Shown here piece after piece: positions 53,832 through 61,631 of a stretch of 64,000 nucleotides of DNA. The notes below the pieces were generated by a model that saw nothing but the letters and a program-made list of their open reading frames with translations, was not told where the DNA came from and made no database searches. The stretch spans positions 2,666,001 to 2,730,000 of the forward strand of contig NZ_AP022579.1 of assembly GCF_010731295.1 (NCBI RefSeq), in the 5' to 3' direction. The translations under genes and the position numbers were made by a program. Positions within the stretch are counted from its first letter, which is position 1, and each line of letters begins with the position of its first letter. This DNA comes from Mycolicibacterium boenickei. Its GTDB lineage: Bacteria > Actinomycetota > Actinomycetes > Mycobacteriales > Mycobacteriaceae.

Positions 53832-54218
53832 ATGCGCGTCCCTCGACGAGTCGCACATTTCAACAAGCACGTCACCAATCCGCTGGCTCGCGCGATCACG
53901 CCGTGGCTCCCGAGCTTGGGGACACTGGAGCATGTCGGGCGGAAGTCGGGCAGGCGGTATCGAACGCCACTTCTGGTGTTCGAGACCCGCGACGGCTACG
54001 CCATCCTGGTCGGCTACGGCCAGCAGACGGATTGGTTGAAGAACGTGCTGGCCGGCGGACCTGCGGTGCTGCACAAGCGGGGACGGGCTATACCGCTCAC
54101 GAACCCGCGGCTGGTGAGCAAGGCCGAGGGCGCGCCCTTGGTGACCCCCAGTTTCCGGCTGCTCTACAAGGCGTTTCCCTACAACGAGGCAGCTCTGTTG
54201 CTCACGATTGCGCGCTGA
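53832..54218 (+). CDS. F420-dependent nitroreductase-like protein (Ddn family)
   Basis: The ATG at 53832 gives 128 residues with FNKHVTNPLARAITPWLPSLGTLEHVGRKSGRRYRTPLLVFETRDGYAILVGYGQQTDWLKNVLAGG, VLHKRGRAIPLTNPRLV and a short C-terminus. It has the same motifs as the gene at 32946 (N-x-YVTNPL and GRKSG-x-x-YRTP). It is expected to reduce quinones or nitro compounds with F420H2. It ends just before a strong bidirectional terminator. Confidence 0.85.
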   Translation: MRVPRRVAHFNKHVTNPLARAITPWLPSLGTLEHVGRKSGRRYRTPLLVFETRDGYAILVGYGQQTDWLKNVLAGGPAVLHKRGRAIPLTNPRLVSKAEGAPLVTPSFRLLYKAFPYNEAALLLTIAR

Positions 54219-54230
54219 ACACCCAACACC

Positions 54231-54258
54231 AACGGCCACCCGCACACGGGTGGCCGTT
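54231..54258. terminator. Bidirectional terminator hairpin between convergent genes
   Basis: AACGGCCACCCG and CGGGTGGCCGTT form a perfect 12-base stem with a CACA loop between the stops of the rightward nitroreductase (54218) and the leftward Cdh gene (54272). Confidence 0.85.
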
Positions 54259-54271
54259 GGGTTCGCAAGCG

Positions 54272-55129
54272 TCAGCCCTTGTCGAGCAACCGCTCGATGT
54301 TGTTGACGCCGAAGGGTGCAATGCCTGACTTCTCGTCACTGGCGAGCACGATGAACCCCGGGCCCTGGTGGTTCTTGGTGATCAGCAGCGTCTCGTTGCC
54401 CATCCCGAAGCTAGGGTCCTGCTTCTTGATCGGCGCGACGATCTGGGTGTTCAGCGCGGAGAAGAAGTTCTGGTCGATGTTGTCGGTGTTCCACGCCCGG
54501 TAGCCGCGGGCGCTCGTCTCGATCGGGCCCTTCTCGGTGTGGCCGCGCACCCCGATCACCGAGGTCTTCCAGCCCTTCTCATCCTTGGTCACTTTGTGGT
54601 TCTTGACAGCCTGATCGATGTCGCCGCGGGCCGTGGGGTCGAGCAGGGTCACGTGGATGTGCAGCTGGTCCTGGCCGCGGTTGTCGGCGGAGTTGATGCC
54701 CAGCGCCCAGTCCGGGGCCTGCCCCTGGTTGCCCGGCGGCAGAATGCTGACCTGCTCGAAGGCGTCTTTGAAGTAATGGGGAGCGTCGGCGTTCAGCAGG
54801 TTGTCGCATTCGATGCCGGTCTCGCGAGCCGTCGGGATCACCAGCAGGTCGGTCAGCTGTGCGGGGTGGTGCCCTTGCCGGACCGCGTAGCCGCGGGACT
54901 TGTCCCCGCCGGGGAACACGACGTCGATGGCGCCGTCCTTGTGTGCTGGCGTGGCATACCTGACGTCCTTCCAGAGGTCGACGTTGTCGTGCACGTTTCC
55001 GCACGGACCGAACTCGGTGGCCTGCGCGCCGGCGGTCGGTGCGACGGCGACGCCGATGGCCGGCACGGCCACCGCTGCGGCGATGAGAGCGAAGCGGCGG
55101 GCGAACCCGATGCGATTGGTGGTGGTCAT
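54272..55129 (-). CDS. cdh: Secreted CDP-diacylglycerol pyrophosphatase
   Basis: The 285-residue protein has a twin-Arg-like or Sec signal region (ARRFALIAAAVAVPAIGVAVAPTAGAQA). The Cdh body follows, with LLVIPTARETGIECDNLLNADAPHYFKDAFEQ, WALGINSADNRGQDQLHIHVTLLDP (catalytic H-x-H), SARGYRAW, FSALN and LLITKNHQGPGFIVLAS. CDP-diacylglycerol hydrolases cleave CDP-DAG to phosphatidate and CMP. The mycobacterial homologue is Cdh (Rv2289). It reads toward the terminator at 54231. Confidence 0.85.
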   Translation of the reverse strand: MTTTNRIGFARRFALIAAAVAVPAIGVAVAPTAGAQATEFGPCGNVHDNVDLWKDVRYATPAHKDGAIDVVFPGGDKSRGYAVRQGHHPAQLTDLLVIPTARETGIECDNLLNADAPHYFKDAFEQVSILPPGNQGQAPDWALGINSADNRGQDQLHIHVTLLDPTARGDIDQAVKNHKVTKDEKGWKTSVIGVRGHTEKGPIETSARGYRAWNTDNIDQNFFSALNTQIVAPIKKQDPSFGMGNETLLITKNHQGPGFIVLASDEKSGIAPFGVNNIERLLDKG

Positions 55130-55272
55130 GTGGTTCCCCTCGTGGGTGGTTGGTGTGTTGAAATCACCATCCCGGTTCGGAGCTCCTGCGTATGTCCGCT
55201 GGTCAGACGATGAATCGGCTGAATCGGGGGTCCTCCGATCGGGGGAACGGCCGGCCGCGTTCTCTACGATCG

Positions 55273-55911
55273 ATGGGTATGACGAGCAAGCCCGCTTTCA
55301 TCCTGGCTTTCGCGGCGTTGGCCGCAGCGTTCCCGACGGTCACTGCTCCGCAGGCTGCGGCCGCACCGTGTTCCGATGTCACGGTGGTGTTCGCGCGCGG
55401 CACCAATGAGCCGCCCGGCCTGGGCAGTGTCGGCGGCCCGTTCGTCGACGATCTGCGGGCCCGGGTGGCGCCGCGCACCGTCGACGGCGTCGCGGTCGAC
55501 TACCCGGCCAACAACGACTTCCACAACAGCACCCCGGCCGGCACCGACGCGGCCCGGTCCCTGATCGAGTCCACCGCGGCCAGCTGTCCGAACACCAAGA
55601 TGGTCCTGGGCGGCTACTCGCAGGGCGCGGCGGTCATCGAACAGGCCACCAGCGCAGCCTCTCCCCAGACCGCCGACCACGTGGCGGCCACCGCCCTGTT
55701 CGGTACGCCGCGCACCAGCTTCTCGGGTCTCCTGGCGTCCGGGATGCCACTGCCGACGCTCGCGCCTCAGTACGCCGCGAACTCGATCGACCAGTGCAAC
55801 GAGGCCGACCCGATCTGCTGGGAAGGCGGCTGGGACATGGGCGCCCACGTCTCGTATGTGCAGTCCGGAAAGGTCGCGCAGGCAGCCGATTTCGCCGCAG
55901 GCAAGCTCTAG
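55273..55911 (+). CDS. Secreted cutinase-family serine esterase (Culp type)
   Basis: A 212-residue protein with signal peptide (MGMTSKPAFILAFAALAAAF, cleaved after AAA), then FARGTNEPPGLGSVGGPFVDDL, the nucleophile elbow KMVLGGYSQGAAVI, two disulfide-type Cys in QCNEADPICWEGG, and the catalytic Asp/His region DPICWEGGWDMGAHVSYVQSGK. Mycobacterial Culp proteins hydrolyse short esters and some phospholipids. The ATG at 55279 two codons later is an equal candidate start. Confidence 0.88.
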   Translation: MGMTSKPAFILAFAALAAAFPTVTAPQAAAAPCSDVTVVFARGTNEPPGLGSVGGPFVDDLRARVAPRTVDGVAVDYPANNDFHNSTPAGTDAARSLIESTAASCPNTKMVLGGYSQGAAVIEQATSAASPQTADHVAATALFGTPRTSFSGLLASGMPLPTLAPQYAANSIDQCNEADPICWEGGWDMGAHVSYVQSGKVAQAADFAAGKL

Positions 55912-55918
55912 GAAGCGC

Positions 55919-56545
55919 TCAGAGCGTCTTCCAGGTCAGTGGACGCCTCACTTTGGCACCGGGGCGGGTGCCGGCTCCTTGTCGACGTAGTTCGGCCGGG
56001 TCGGCACCGCTGCGAAGCCGCTCAAGCAGATAGTCGGGGTCGAAATTCACCCCGATCGGGTTCTCGGCGAACGTGCCGCTGAGAAAGTACTCGGCCGTCT
56101 CTTGCGGAGTCGGGAAGTTCTCGGTCTGGAATTCCAACCGGATGCCGTCGGGGTCCTCGTAGTACAACGACGTCGTCGGACCGTGGTTGATCGACCAGAC
56201 CGGGGTGATGCCGGCGTGCTTGAGCCGCTCATAGGTCGACAACAGCTGTTCCAGCGAGCCGATGGTGAATCCGAGATGGTCGACCCCGTAGAACTTGCGG
56301 CGCCACCGTCCCAGGGGGAAGAGGTACCGCACGAACCGCGGTAGCTTGACCAGCGCGAGGCGATGGCTTTCCTCATCCCAGGTCAAGAAGGCGATCTTGG
56401 AGTCTTCGTGGACGACGCGGGCCCCGAATACCGTTTCGTACCAGGCGATTACCTCGTCGGCACGCGCGGTTTTGACCACCCAGTGGGCCAGGTAGTCCGG
56501 CGCGAGCCGGTTCCCGTTGTCGTCCTGTGTGCCGTGCACGCTCAT
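55919..56545 (-). CDS. VOC-family ring-cleaving dioxygenase-like protein
   Basis: The 208-residue protein has the vicinal-oxygen-chelate pattern of extradiol dioxygenases: YLAHWVVKTARADEVIAWYETVFGARVVHEDSKIAFLTWDEE, VDHLGFTIGSLEQL, SLYYEDPDGIRLEFQTENF. The likely Fe(II) ligands are His20-21 region, His in VDHLGF and Glu in LEFQTE. It would open an aromatic ring or act on a glyoxalase-type substrate; catechol-type substrate is inferred. It ends a few bases after the convergent cutinase gene. Confidence 0.75.
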   Translation of the reverse strand: MSVHGTQDDNGNRLAPDYLAHWVVKTARADEVIAWYETVFGARVVHEDSKIAFLTWDEESHRLALVKLPRFVRYLFPLGRWRRKFYGVDHLGFTIGSLEQLLSTYERLKHAGITPVWSINHGPTTSLYYEDPDGIRLEFQTENFPTPQETAEYFLSGTFAENPIGVNFDPDYLLERLRSGADPAELRRQGAGTRPGAKVRRPLTWKTL

Positions 56546-56616
56546 CCGTCAAGGGTCCCGCCGCGGCTGCGGGCTGCGTAGCGTAGTCGGCTACCTAACT
56601 TTGCCCCGCGTTCCGA

Positions 56617-57429
56617 TTACGTCGGCATCGCGGTGCCGACGGCGGCTGTCAACCAATTGTCGATCTTCTCGGCGACAGCCTGCCAACCTGGTCCGAGCAT
56701 CATGATGTGGCCCATACCGGGAAACGATTCCATGTCTGCTTGGTAGATCCCGGCGACGGCAGATGCATCCCCGGCGACTCGCATGCCATCGGCTCCTGCG
56801 CCAAGAACGAGCATTGGCATTGTGATCACCCGAGCACTTGGAAGTTGTTTCACCGTCTCTCGTGAGGCGCGTTTACTCTCTAAGCCCATTCGGGCCAGAC
56901 ACGATGCGACGACGGACTCGGGCGTGCCCGTTGAGAATACGAATTCACGAGCCAAAGCAGGTGTTCCAAACAGATCGGCTGGATTGCCGAAGGTGTTGGT
57001 ACGCAGGACAAGCCACGGGTGACGGCGGAGTACACGGAGTGCCCACCGGCGCAGTCCCTGCGGGGTACCGGGTGCCATGAGCACGGCAGCTGGGGCGCCG
57101 TGCGTTGCAAGGTAATTCAGCACGACCCAGGACCCCATGGAATGACCGATGAGCACTGGCTCGACACCGAGCTCGCCGACAACGGTATGGACGTCGTCGG
57201 CATAGTCGGCAATCGAACAGGAATCGAGCGGCTTGGGCAGGCTGCTGGCCCCGTGGCCGCGAAGGCTCAGTGCGACGGCGCGGTAGCCCCTGTCGGCGAA
57301 GTAGCCGAGGAAATGCTCGTCCCAGCACCATGCTGCGCTACTCGCACCGTGAACGAAGAGCAGCGGCACGGGATGCGATTCGCTGGTTGACCCTCTGTCG
57401 ATCACTTCGATCATGTGGCATCCCATCAC
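56617..57429 (-). CDS. Alpha/beta hydrolase
   Basis: The 270-residue enzyme has HGASSAAWCWDEHFLGYFADRGYRAVALSLRGHG (oxyanion and early strand region), the nucleophile elbow LIGHSMGSWVVLNYLA, and MLVLGAGADGMR...FPGMGHIMMLGPGW (catalytic Asp and His). It is likely a carboxylesterase or lipase-like hydrolase. A second ATG (MIEVIDRG) five codons into the frame is as good a start. No neighbour suggests the substrate. Confidence 0.82.
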   Translation of the reverse strand: MMGCHMIEVIDRGSTSESHPVPLLFVHGASSAAWCWDEHFLGYFADRGYRAVALSLRGHGASSLPKPLDSCSIADYADDVHTVVGELGVEPVLIGHSMGSWVVLNYLATHGAPAAVLMAPGTPQGLRRWALRVLRRHPWLVLRTNTFGNPADLFGTPALAREFVFSTGTPESVVASCLARMGLESKRASRETVKQLPSARVITMPMLVLGAGADGMRVAGDASAVAGIYQADMESFPGMGHIMMLGPGWQAVAEKIDNWLTAAVGTAMPT

Positions 57430-57538
57430 CCAGGTAGCGCCATCGGCGGGACCATTTTCTCAAGCGAGGTGTGCCATACCGGCTGAAAGCGGCAGATTCA
57501 TCCAGCGCGCTCGCCCGTGACCGGTCCATACTGCACAC

Positions 57539-58000
57539 ATGCGTGCCGTCGTCGGCATCGCGGCGCCGGTAGCTGCGATAACGCTCGTGGCCGGATGTGC
57601 GTCCGGTGGCGCGACGTCCGACGTCTCGATCGTGTTGGACGGTGAGCCGCACACCCTGACCGCGCACGTCACCTGCACCAGGTTTCCCGACGGCAATCTG
57701 CTGATCTACGCCTCACCGTCGGCGACGAACCACCGGCGAAGCGTCCGGGTGATGCTGGCGACGAGAAACCGGCTCGTGGTCACGGCGGCGGGGTTCCGCA
57801 TCCCGGAAGCCAACGGCTTCACGAAGGACTCGCAGGAGATGACGGCCACCAAGGTCGACGACGACTACACGATCACCGGCCGGATGCCCGCCGACGAGCG
57901 GGGGACCGGATGGCGCCAGGTGAAGATCGAGGTGACCTGCCCGGACTATCAGCGACCAAAAGGGCCGCCCGACACGTTGCCCGCGATCGGGAGCCCCTGA
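57539..58000 (+). CDS. LpqH/19-kDa antigen-family lipoprotein
   Basis: The 153-residue protein has a lipoprotein signal with lipobox LVAGC (Cys20) and the LpqH-family beta core: VSIVLDGEPHTLTAHVTCTRFPDGNLLIYA, RLVVTAAGF..NGFTKDSQEMTATKVDDDYTITGRMPAD, and VKIEVTCPDY. The Myco_19_kDa family contains surface glycolipoproteins seen by TLR2. The start at 57539 is ATG. It is in the same direction as the kinase, 85 bases upstream of it. Confidence 0.85.
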   Translation: MRAVVGIAAPVAAITLVAGCASGGATSDVSIVLDGEPHTLTAHVTCTRFPDGNLLIYASPSATNHRRSVRVMLATRNRLVVTAAGFRIPEANGFTKDSQEMTATKVDDDYTITGRMPADERGTGWRQVKIEVTCPDYQRPKGPPDTLPAIGSP

Positions 58001-58084
58001 CCGGCCGGAAGGTCGGCAATCATCTGCACCGCGTGGGCCCAGAGGCGATACTGCGTTTACAACGAACGACCAGGGGGATCGGCA

Positions 58085-59518
58085 GTGGACTCGCGCGTCG
58101 GCACGACGTTCGGTAAGTACTCCATCACGCGTCTGCTCGGCAGGGGCGGAATGGGCGAGGTGTACGAGGCCTTCGACAACGACAAGAACCGCACCGTCGC
58201 TCTGAAGATCCTCGCCGACCAGTACTCACACGACACCACGTTCCGCACCCGATTCCAACGTGAATCCCACGCCGCCGCGGTCCTGCAAGAGCCGCATGTC
58301 ATCCCCATCCACGACTGGGGTGAGATCGACGGCAACCTGTACATCGACATGCGTTTGGTGCAGGGTGTGACGCTGTCGGATCTGACCGCGCGCGGCCCGC
58401 TCCCGCCGGCCCGGGCGGTCGCCATCGTCACCCAGATCGCGGCCGCGCTCGACGCGGCGCACGCCGCCGGACTGATCCACCGCGACATCAAGCCGCAGAA
58501 CATCATCGTCACCCCTGCCGATTTCGCCTACCTCGTCGACTTCGGCATCGCCGAGAGCCAGGGGGAGAGCCGGCTGACCACGGAGGGAAGCCGCATCGGC
58601 ACGCTGAATTACATGGCGCCCGAACGGTTCACCGGGCAGACGGTGACGCCTGCGGTCGACTCGTACTCACTGGCCTGCGTGTTGTACGAATCGCTCACCG
58701 GACACGCACCGTTCCCCGGTGATGAGCTGGAAAGTGTGCTCGCCGCGCACATCTCCACACCGCCCCCGCGGCCCAGCGCGACGAATCCCGCAGTTCCCGC
58801 GACGTTCGACGATGTGATCGCGCGCGGCATGGCCAAGGACCCCGACGATCGGTACGGCAGCGCAGGCGGATTGGGTCGTGCCGCGCAGCGGGCCCTTCAC
58901 GCCGGCTCGGCACCGCAGACCGCCACGCACCTGGCGCCGAACTTCGCGCCGACCCTCGCCGCTCCCGTCTACCCTCCGGTGCCTGATGCCCCACCTCCCG
59001 CGCAGCCCGAACCGCGCAAGCGTGGTTGGGTGCTGCCGACCGTCATCGCAGTGGCCGCCGCGCTGATCCTCGGCGGCATCGGCGTGGTCATCGGCATGCT
59101 CGCCAGGAACGCCGACCAGCCCCCGGATACCCCGGCCACCGCGTCGCCGGGCGATCCCGCGCACGGTGGCGGACCGCTGCCGCCCCTGGTCACCGGACCG
59201 GATCAGAGCAGCCTGCACCAGTCGTGCGACGACGGTTTCGCGGTGACCACCGCCACCGGGTTCGGCAGCCGCGCCGGACGCGGAACCCCGGAAACCTCAT
59301 GCCTTTTCACCAACAGCGTGCTGACGTCGTACTGGGCCGAGTACGGCAACGCGAGCCCGTTGCCGCGCGCGGTGTCGGCGCCGGGTGCCGTGAATTGCGG
59401 AACGGTGCCCGGTGCGCTGTGTGACGGCTCCAACTTCCTGATGCACTGCCAGCAGTCCCCGGGCGACAGCTGGATCACCTGCACCGGCGGCAAGAATGCC
59501 CGCGTCTACCTCTGGTGA
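58085..59518 (+). CDS. Membrane Ser/Thr protein kinase (Pkn family)
   Basis: A 477-residue receptor-type kinase, GTG start. The glycine loop LLGRGGMGEVYEAF is at 17-30, the ATP-binding Lys41 in VALKILAD, HRDIKPQNI at 132-140, DFG at 152-154, then an activation loop and YMAPERFTG. A Pro-rich juxtamembrane stretch leads to one membrane helix at about 315-340 and an extracellular domain of about 135 residues with six Cys (SCDDGF..SCLF..NCGTV..LCDG..HCQQ..TCTGG). This outer domain resembles that of small PknF/PknJ-type kinases. The EmbR-like FHA regulator is two genes away. Confidence 0.88.
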   Translation: MDSRVGTTFGKYSITRLLGRGGMGEVYEAFDNDKNRTVALKILADQYSHDTTFRTRFQRESHAAAVLQEPHVIPIHDWGEIDGNLYIDMRLVQGVTLSDLTARGPLPPARAVAIVTQIAAALDAAHAAGLIHRDIKPQNIIVTPADFAYLVDFGIAESQGESRLTTEGSRIGTLNYMAPERFTGQTVTPAVDSYSLACVLYESLTGHAPFPGDELESVLAAHISTPPPRPSATNPAVPATFDDVIARGMAKDPDDRYGSAGGLGRAAQRALHAGSAPQTATHLAPNFAPTLAAPVYPPVPDAPPPAQPEPRKRGWVLPTVIAVAAALILGGIGVVIGMLARNADQPPDTPATASPGDPAHGGGPLPPLVTGPDQSSLHQSCDDGFAVTTATGFGSRAGRGTPETSCLFTNSVLTSYWAEYGNASPLPRAVSAPGAVNCGTVPGALCDGSNFLMHCQQSPGDSWITCTGGKNARVYLW

Positions 59519-60363
59519 GCCGGGCAGTGTCCCGCCGGTAGGGCGCCCAGACGTTCGCCCAGCCAGGTGGCCATCGCAGTGAGCGCCGCGGTGCCGTCCT
59601 CGAACTTCCCCGAGTCCGGCAGCGCCGCCAACGCCACGGACACCATTCCCGCCGGGGTGGTCAGCACCCCGATCTGGCGAACCAGATAACCACCGGTCGG
59701 TGACGGTCCCCAGCCGCCTTTGAGCCGACTGTCCGCAAGCGTGCCGATGCCCCAGCGCTGGTCGGATTCGACGTGGCCCATGAGGTCGAACACCGGGTCG
59801 TTCTCCGCGTCGCACACGGCCACCGAGGTGAACTTCACCTGATCCGTCAGCGGCCAATCGGTCTGCCCCGATGCACTGAACTCGGGGCGCACCCGTTGGG
59901 ATTGGACGATCGTCGGATCACCGGTCTGCCGCAGCACCGCCTCGACCTTGCCTGCGGCATCGGCCGGTGAGCCCAGGCTGTCCCAGATCGATTCCGCTGC
60001 GGCATTGTCGGATTCGGTGATGGCCTTGGTCATGGCCTCGGTGACGCGCCGGGGCTGCTCCTCGCGCAGCGCGGCGATGATCAACGGCACCTTGATCGTC
60101 GACCAGGCGGGGCCGCTTTGCCACTCGCCCAACGTCATCGGCTCCTGGCCGGGTCCGACCCGGCTGAGCGCGATGCCCACCACGGCATGCAGCTCGGGTT
60201 CCAGCCGGGCGAAGTCTGCGGCCAGCGACGTGGCAGCCGACGAGCGCTCCGGCGCGGTCCCGCGAGGACCGAGGTGAGTTCCGATGAAGACTCCCGCGGC
60301 GAGCGCGATCGCGGCCAGCACCGCGATCGCGGCCCACAGCCGTGGATTGCGACCGGAACTCAC
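59506..60363 (-). CDS. Membrane-anchored beta-lactamase-fold serine hydrolase
   Basis: The 285-residue protein has an N-terminal membrane anchor (AAIAVLAAIALAAGVFIG) and class-A-like active-site boxes: S-x-x-K in PAWSTIKVPLIIAAL, SDN in AITESDNAAAESIW, and a KGG/KTG-like box KGGWGPSPTGGY. Penicillin-binding or beta-lactamase-like activity is expected. The start is fused to the stop of the EmbR-like gene (GTGA), and the gene overlaps the end of the convergent kinase gene by 13 bases. Confidence 0.75.
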   Translation of the reverse strand: MSSGRNPRLWAAIAVLAAIALAAGVFIGTHLGPRGTAPERSSAATSLAADFARLEPELHAVVGIALSRVGPGQEPMTLGEWQSGPAWSTIKVPLIIAALREEQPRRVTEAMTKAITESDNAAAESIWDSLGSPADAAGKVEAVLRQTGDPTIVQSQRVRPEFSASGQTDWPLTDQVKFTSVAVCDAENDPVFDLMGHVESDQRWGIGTLADSRLKGGWGPSPTGGYLVRQIGVLTTPAGMVSVALAALPDSGKFEDGTAALTAMATWLGERLGALPAGHCPAHQR

Positions 60364-61493
60364 GGTGCGCCGCGGAGAAGTTCGAAGGTGAATTGGCGGC
60401 CGCAGATGCGGATGTCGTCACCGTCGCCGACGGTGGCGCTCGGGTGGATGCGTTCCTGCCGCACCTGCACACCGTTGGCCGACTGCAGATCGGTGATCAC
60501 GAAACTGCTTCCGGTGTCGATGATCACCGCGTGGTGCCGGCTGACGTCGGCATCGTCGAGCACGATGTCGTTGTCCGGAAGCCGGCCGATCCGGGTGACG
60601 TTGGGTCGCAACGCATATCGTCGTCCCGCGGTGTCGCGCAACGCGGCAGCCGTCGTCGCCCTGCCCACGACGGTGCCTCCGGCACTCACGGTGCGCGCCG
60701 CGGTGGCCATGGCCGCCTGCTTGGTGTCCAGCCGCTCCTGCCGCAGGATGCGCTGATACAGCGCACTGAGGGTGGGGCCGGGGTCGATGCCGAGCTCCTC
60801 GGCCAGAACGGTTTTGACGCGCCGGTACGCAGCCAGCGCATCGGACTGCCGCTCAGCGACGTAGTAAGCGGTGATCAGCTGGGCCCACAGCGGTTCCCGG
60901 TACGGATGCCGGGCGGCGAGTTCTTCGAGGCCGGCGATGACGGTCGCGGCGCGCCCGCAGGCGATCTCAGCCTCGGCACGGCTGGTGTGCACCAGCACGT
61001 AGTCCTCGGTCAGGGCCGCGGCGAAGGCGTCGGCGAACGTGAACCCGCGCAGATCCTCGAGGACGTCGCCGCGCCAGTGGGTGAGCGCAGCCGAAAGATG
61101 CGTGCCGGCCGCCTCGAAACGTCCGGCCGCGGCGGCGTTGATGCCGGCGGCCTTCTCCGTGGCGAACCGGTCCAGATCACAACTTCCCTCGGTCACGTTC
61201 AGCCGGTAGCCGGGAGCGGCGTTGACCAGCACCGGTTGTGAGTCTCGTTCGGAAGCGCCGAGCAGCCGCCGCAGGTTGGACACGTGGGTGTGGATGGTGG
61301 CGCGGGCGGCGGGCACGGGTTCGCGGTCCCAGACGGCGTCGATGAGCGATTCGGTGCTGACCGCCCGGTTGCGGTTGATGAGTAGGAACGCCAGCACCGC
61401 GCGTTGTTTCGGCGTGCCCAGCCCCACGGGCGTGCCGTCCACCGTCACCTGCAGCGGCCCCAACAGACCGAACCCGAGACGAGTACCACTCAT
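60360..61493 (-). CDS. embR: EmbR-like SARP-FHA transcription regulator
   Basis: A 377-residue protein with an OmpR-type winged helix (LGTPKQRAVLAFLLINRNRAVSTESLIDAVWD), a bacterial transcriptional activator (BTAD) domain (WRGDVLEDLRGF..SRAEAEIACGR..AYYVAERQSDALAAYRRVKTVLAEELGIDPGPTL), and a C-terminal FHA domain (RIGRLPDNDIVLDDADVSRHHAVI..ITDLQSANGVQV). This is the EmbR architecture; in M. tuberculosis EmbR is phosphorylated by PknH through the FHA domain. The ATG at 61493 has GGAAGG 6 bases upstream. The nearby kinase is a natural partner candidate. Confidence 0.85.
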   Translation of the reverse strand: MSGTRLGFGLLGPLQVTVDGTPVGLGTPKQRAVLAFLLINRNRAVSTESLIDAVWDREPVPAARATIHTHVSNLRRLLGASERDSQPVLVNAAPGYRLNVTEGSCDLDRFATEKAAGINAAAAGRFEAAGTHLSAALTHWRGDVLEDLRGFTFADAFAAALTEDYVLVHTSRAEAEIACGRAATVIAGLEELAARHPYREPLWAQLITAYYVAERQSDALAAYRRVKTVLAEELGIDPGPTLSALYQRILRQERLDTKQAAMATAARTVSAGGTVVGRATTAAALRDTAGRRYALRPNVTRIGRLPDNDIVLDDADVSRHHAVIIDTGSSFVITDLQSANGVQVRQERIHPSATVGDGDDIRICGRQFTFELLRGAP

Positions 61494-61631
61494 CACAAGC
61501 CTTCCGGTGTTCGGCGCGGTCCGCATCCCATTGTGACGCCGAGCGGCGGCACCGCAAGGATCTGTTGAGAATCCCGCAAGGTGTCGGCCTCACGGTGGTG
61601 GTGCACCCGGAACACGCCCGAAGGATCCGAC

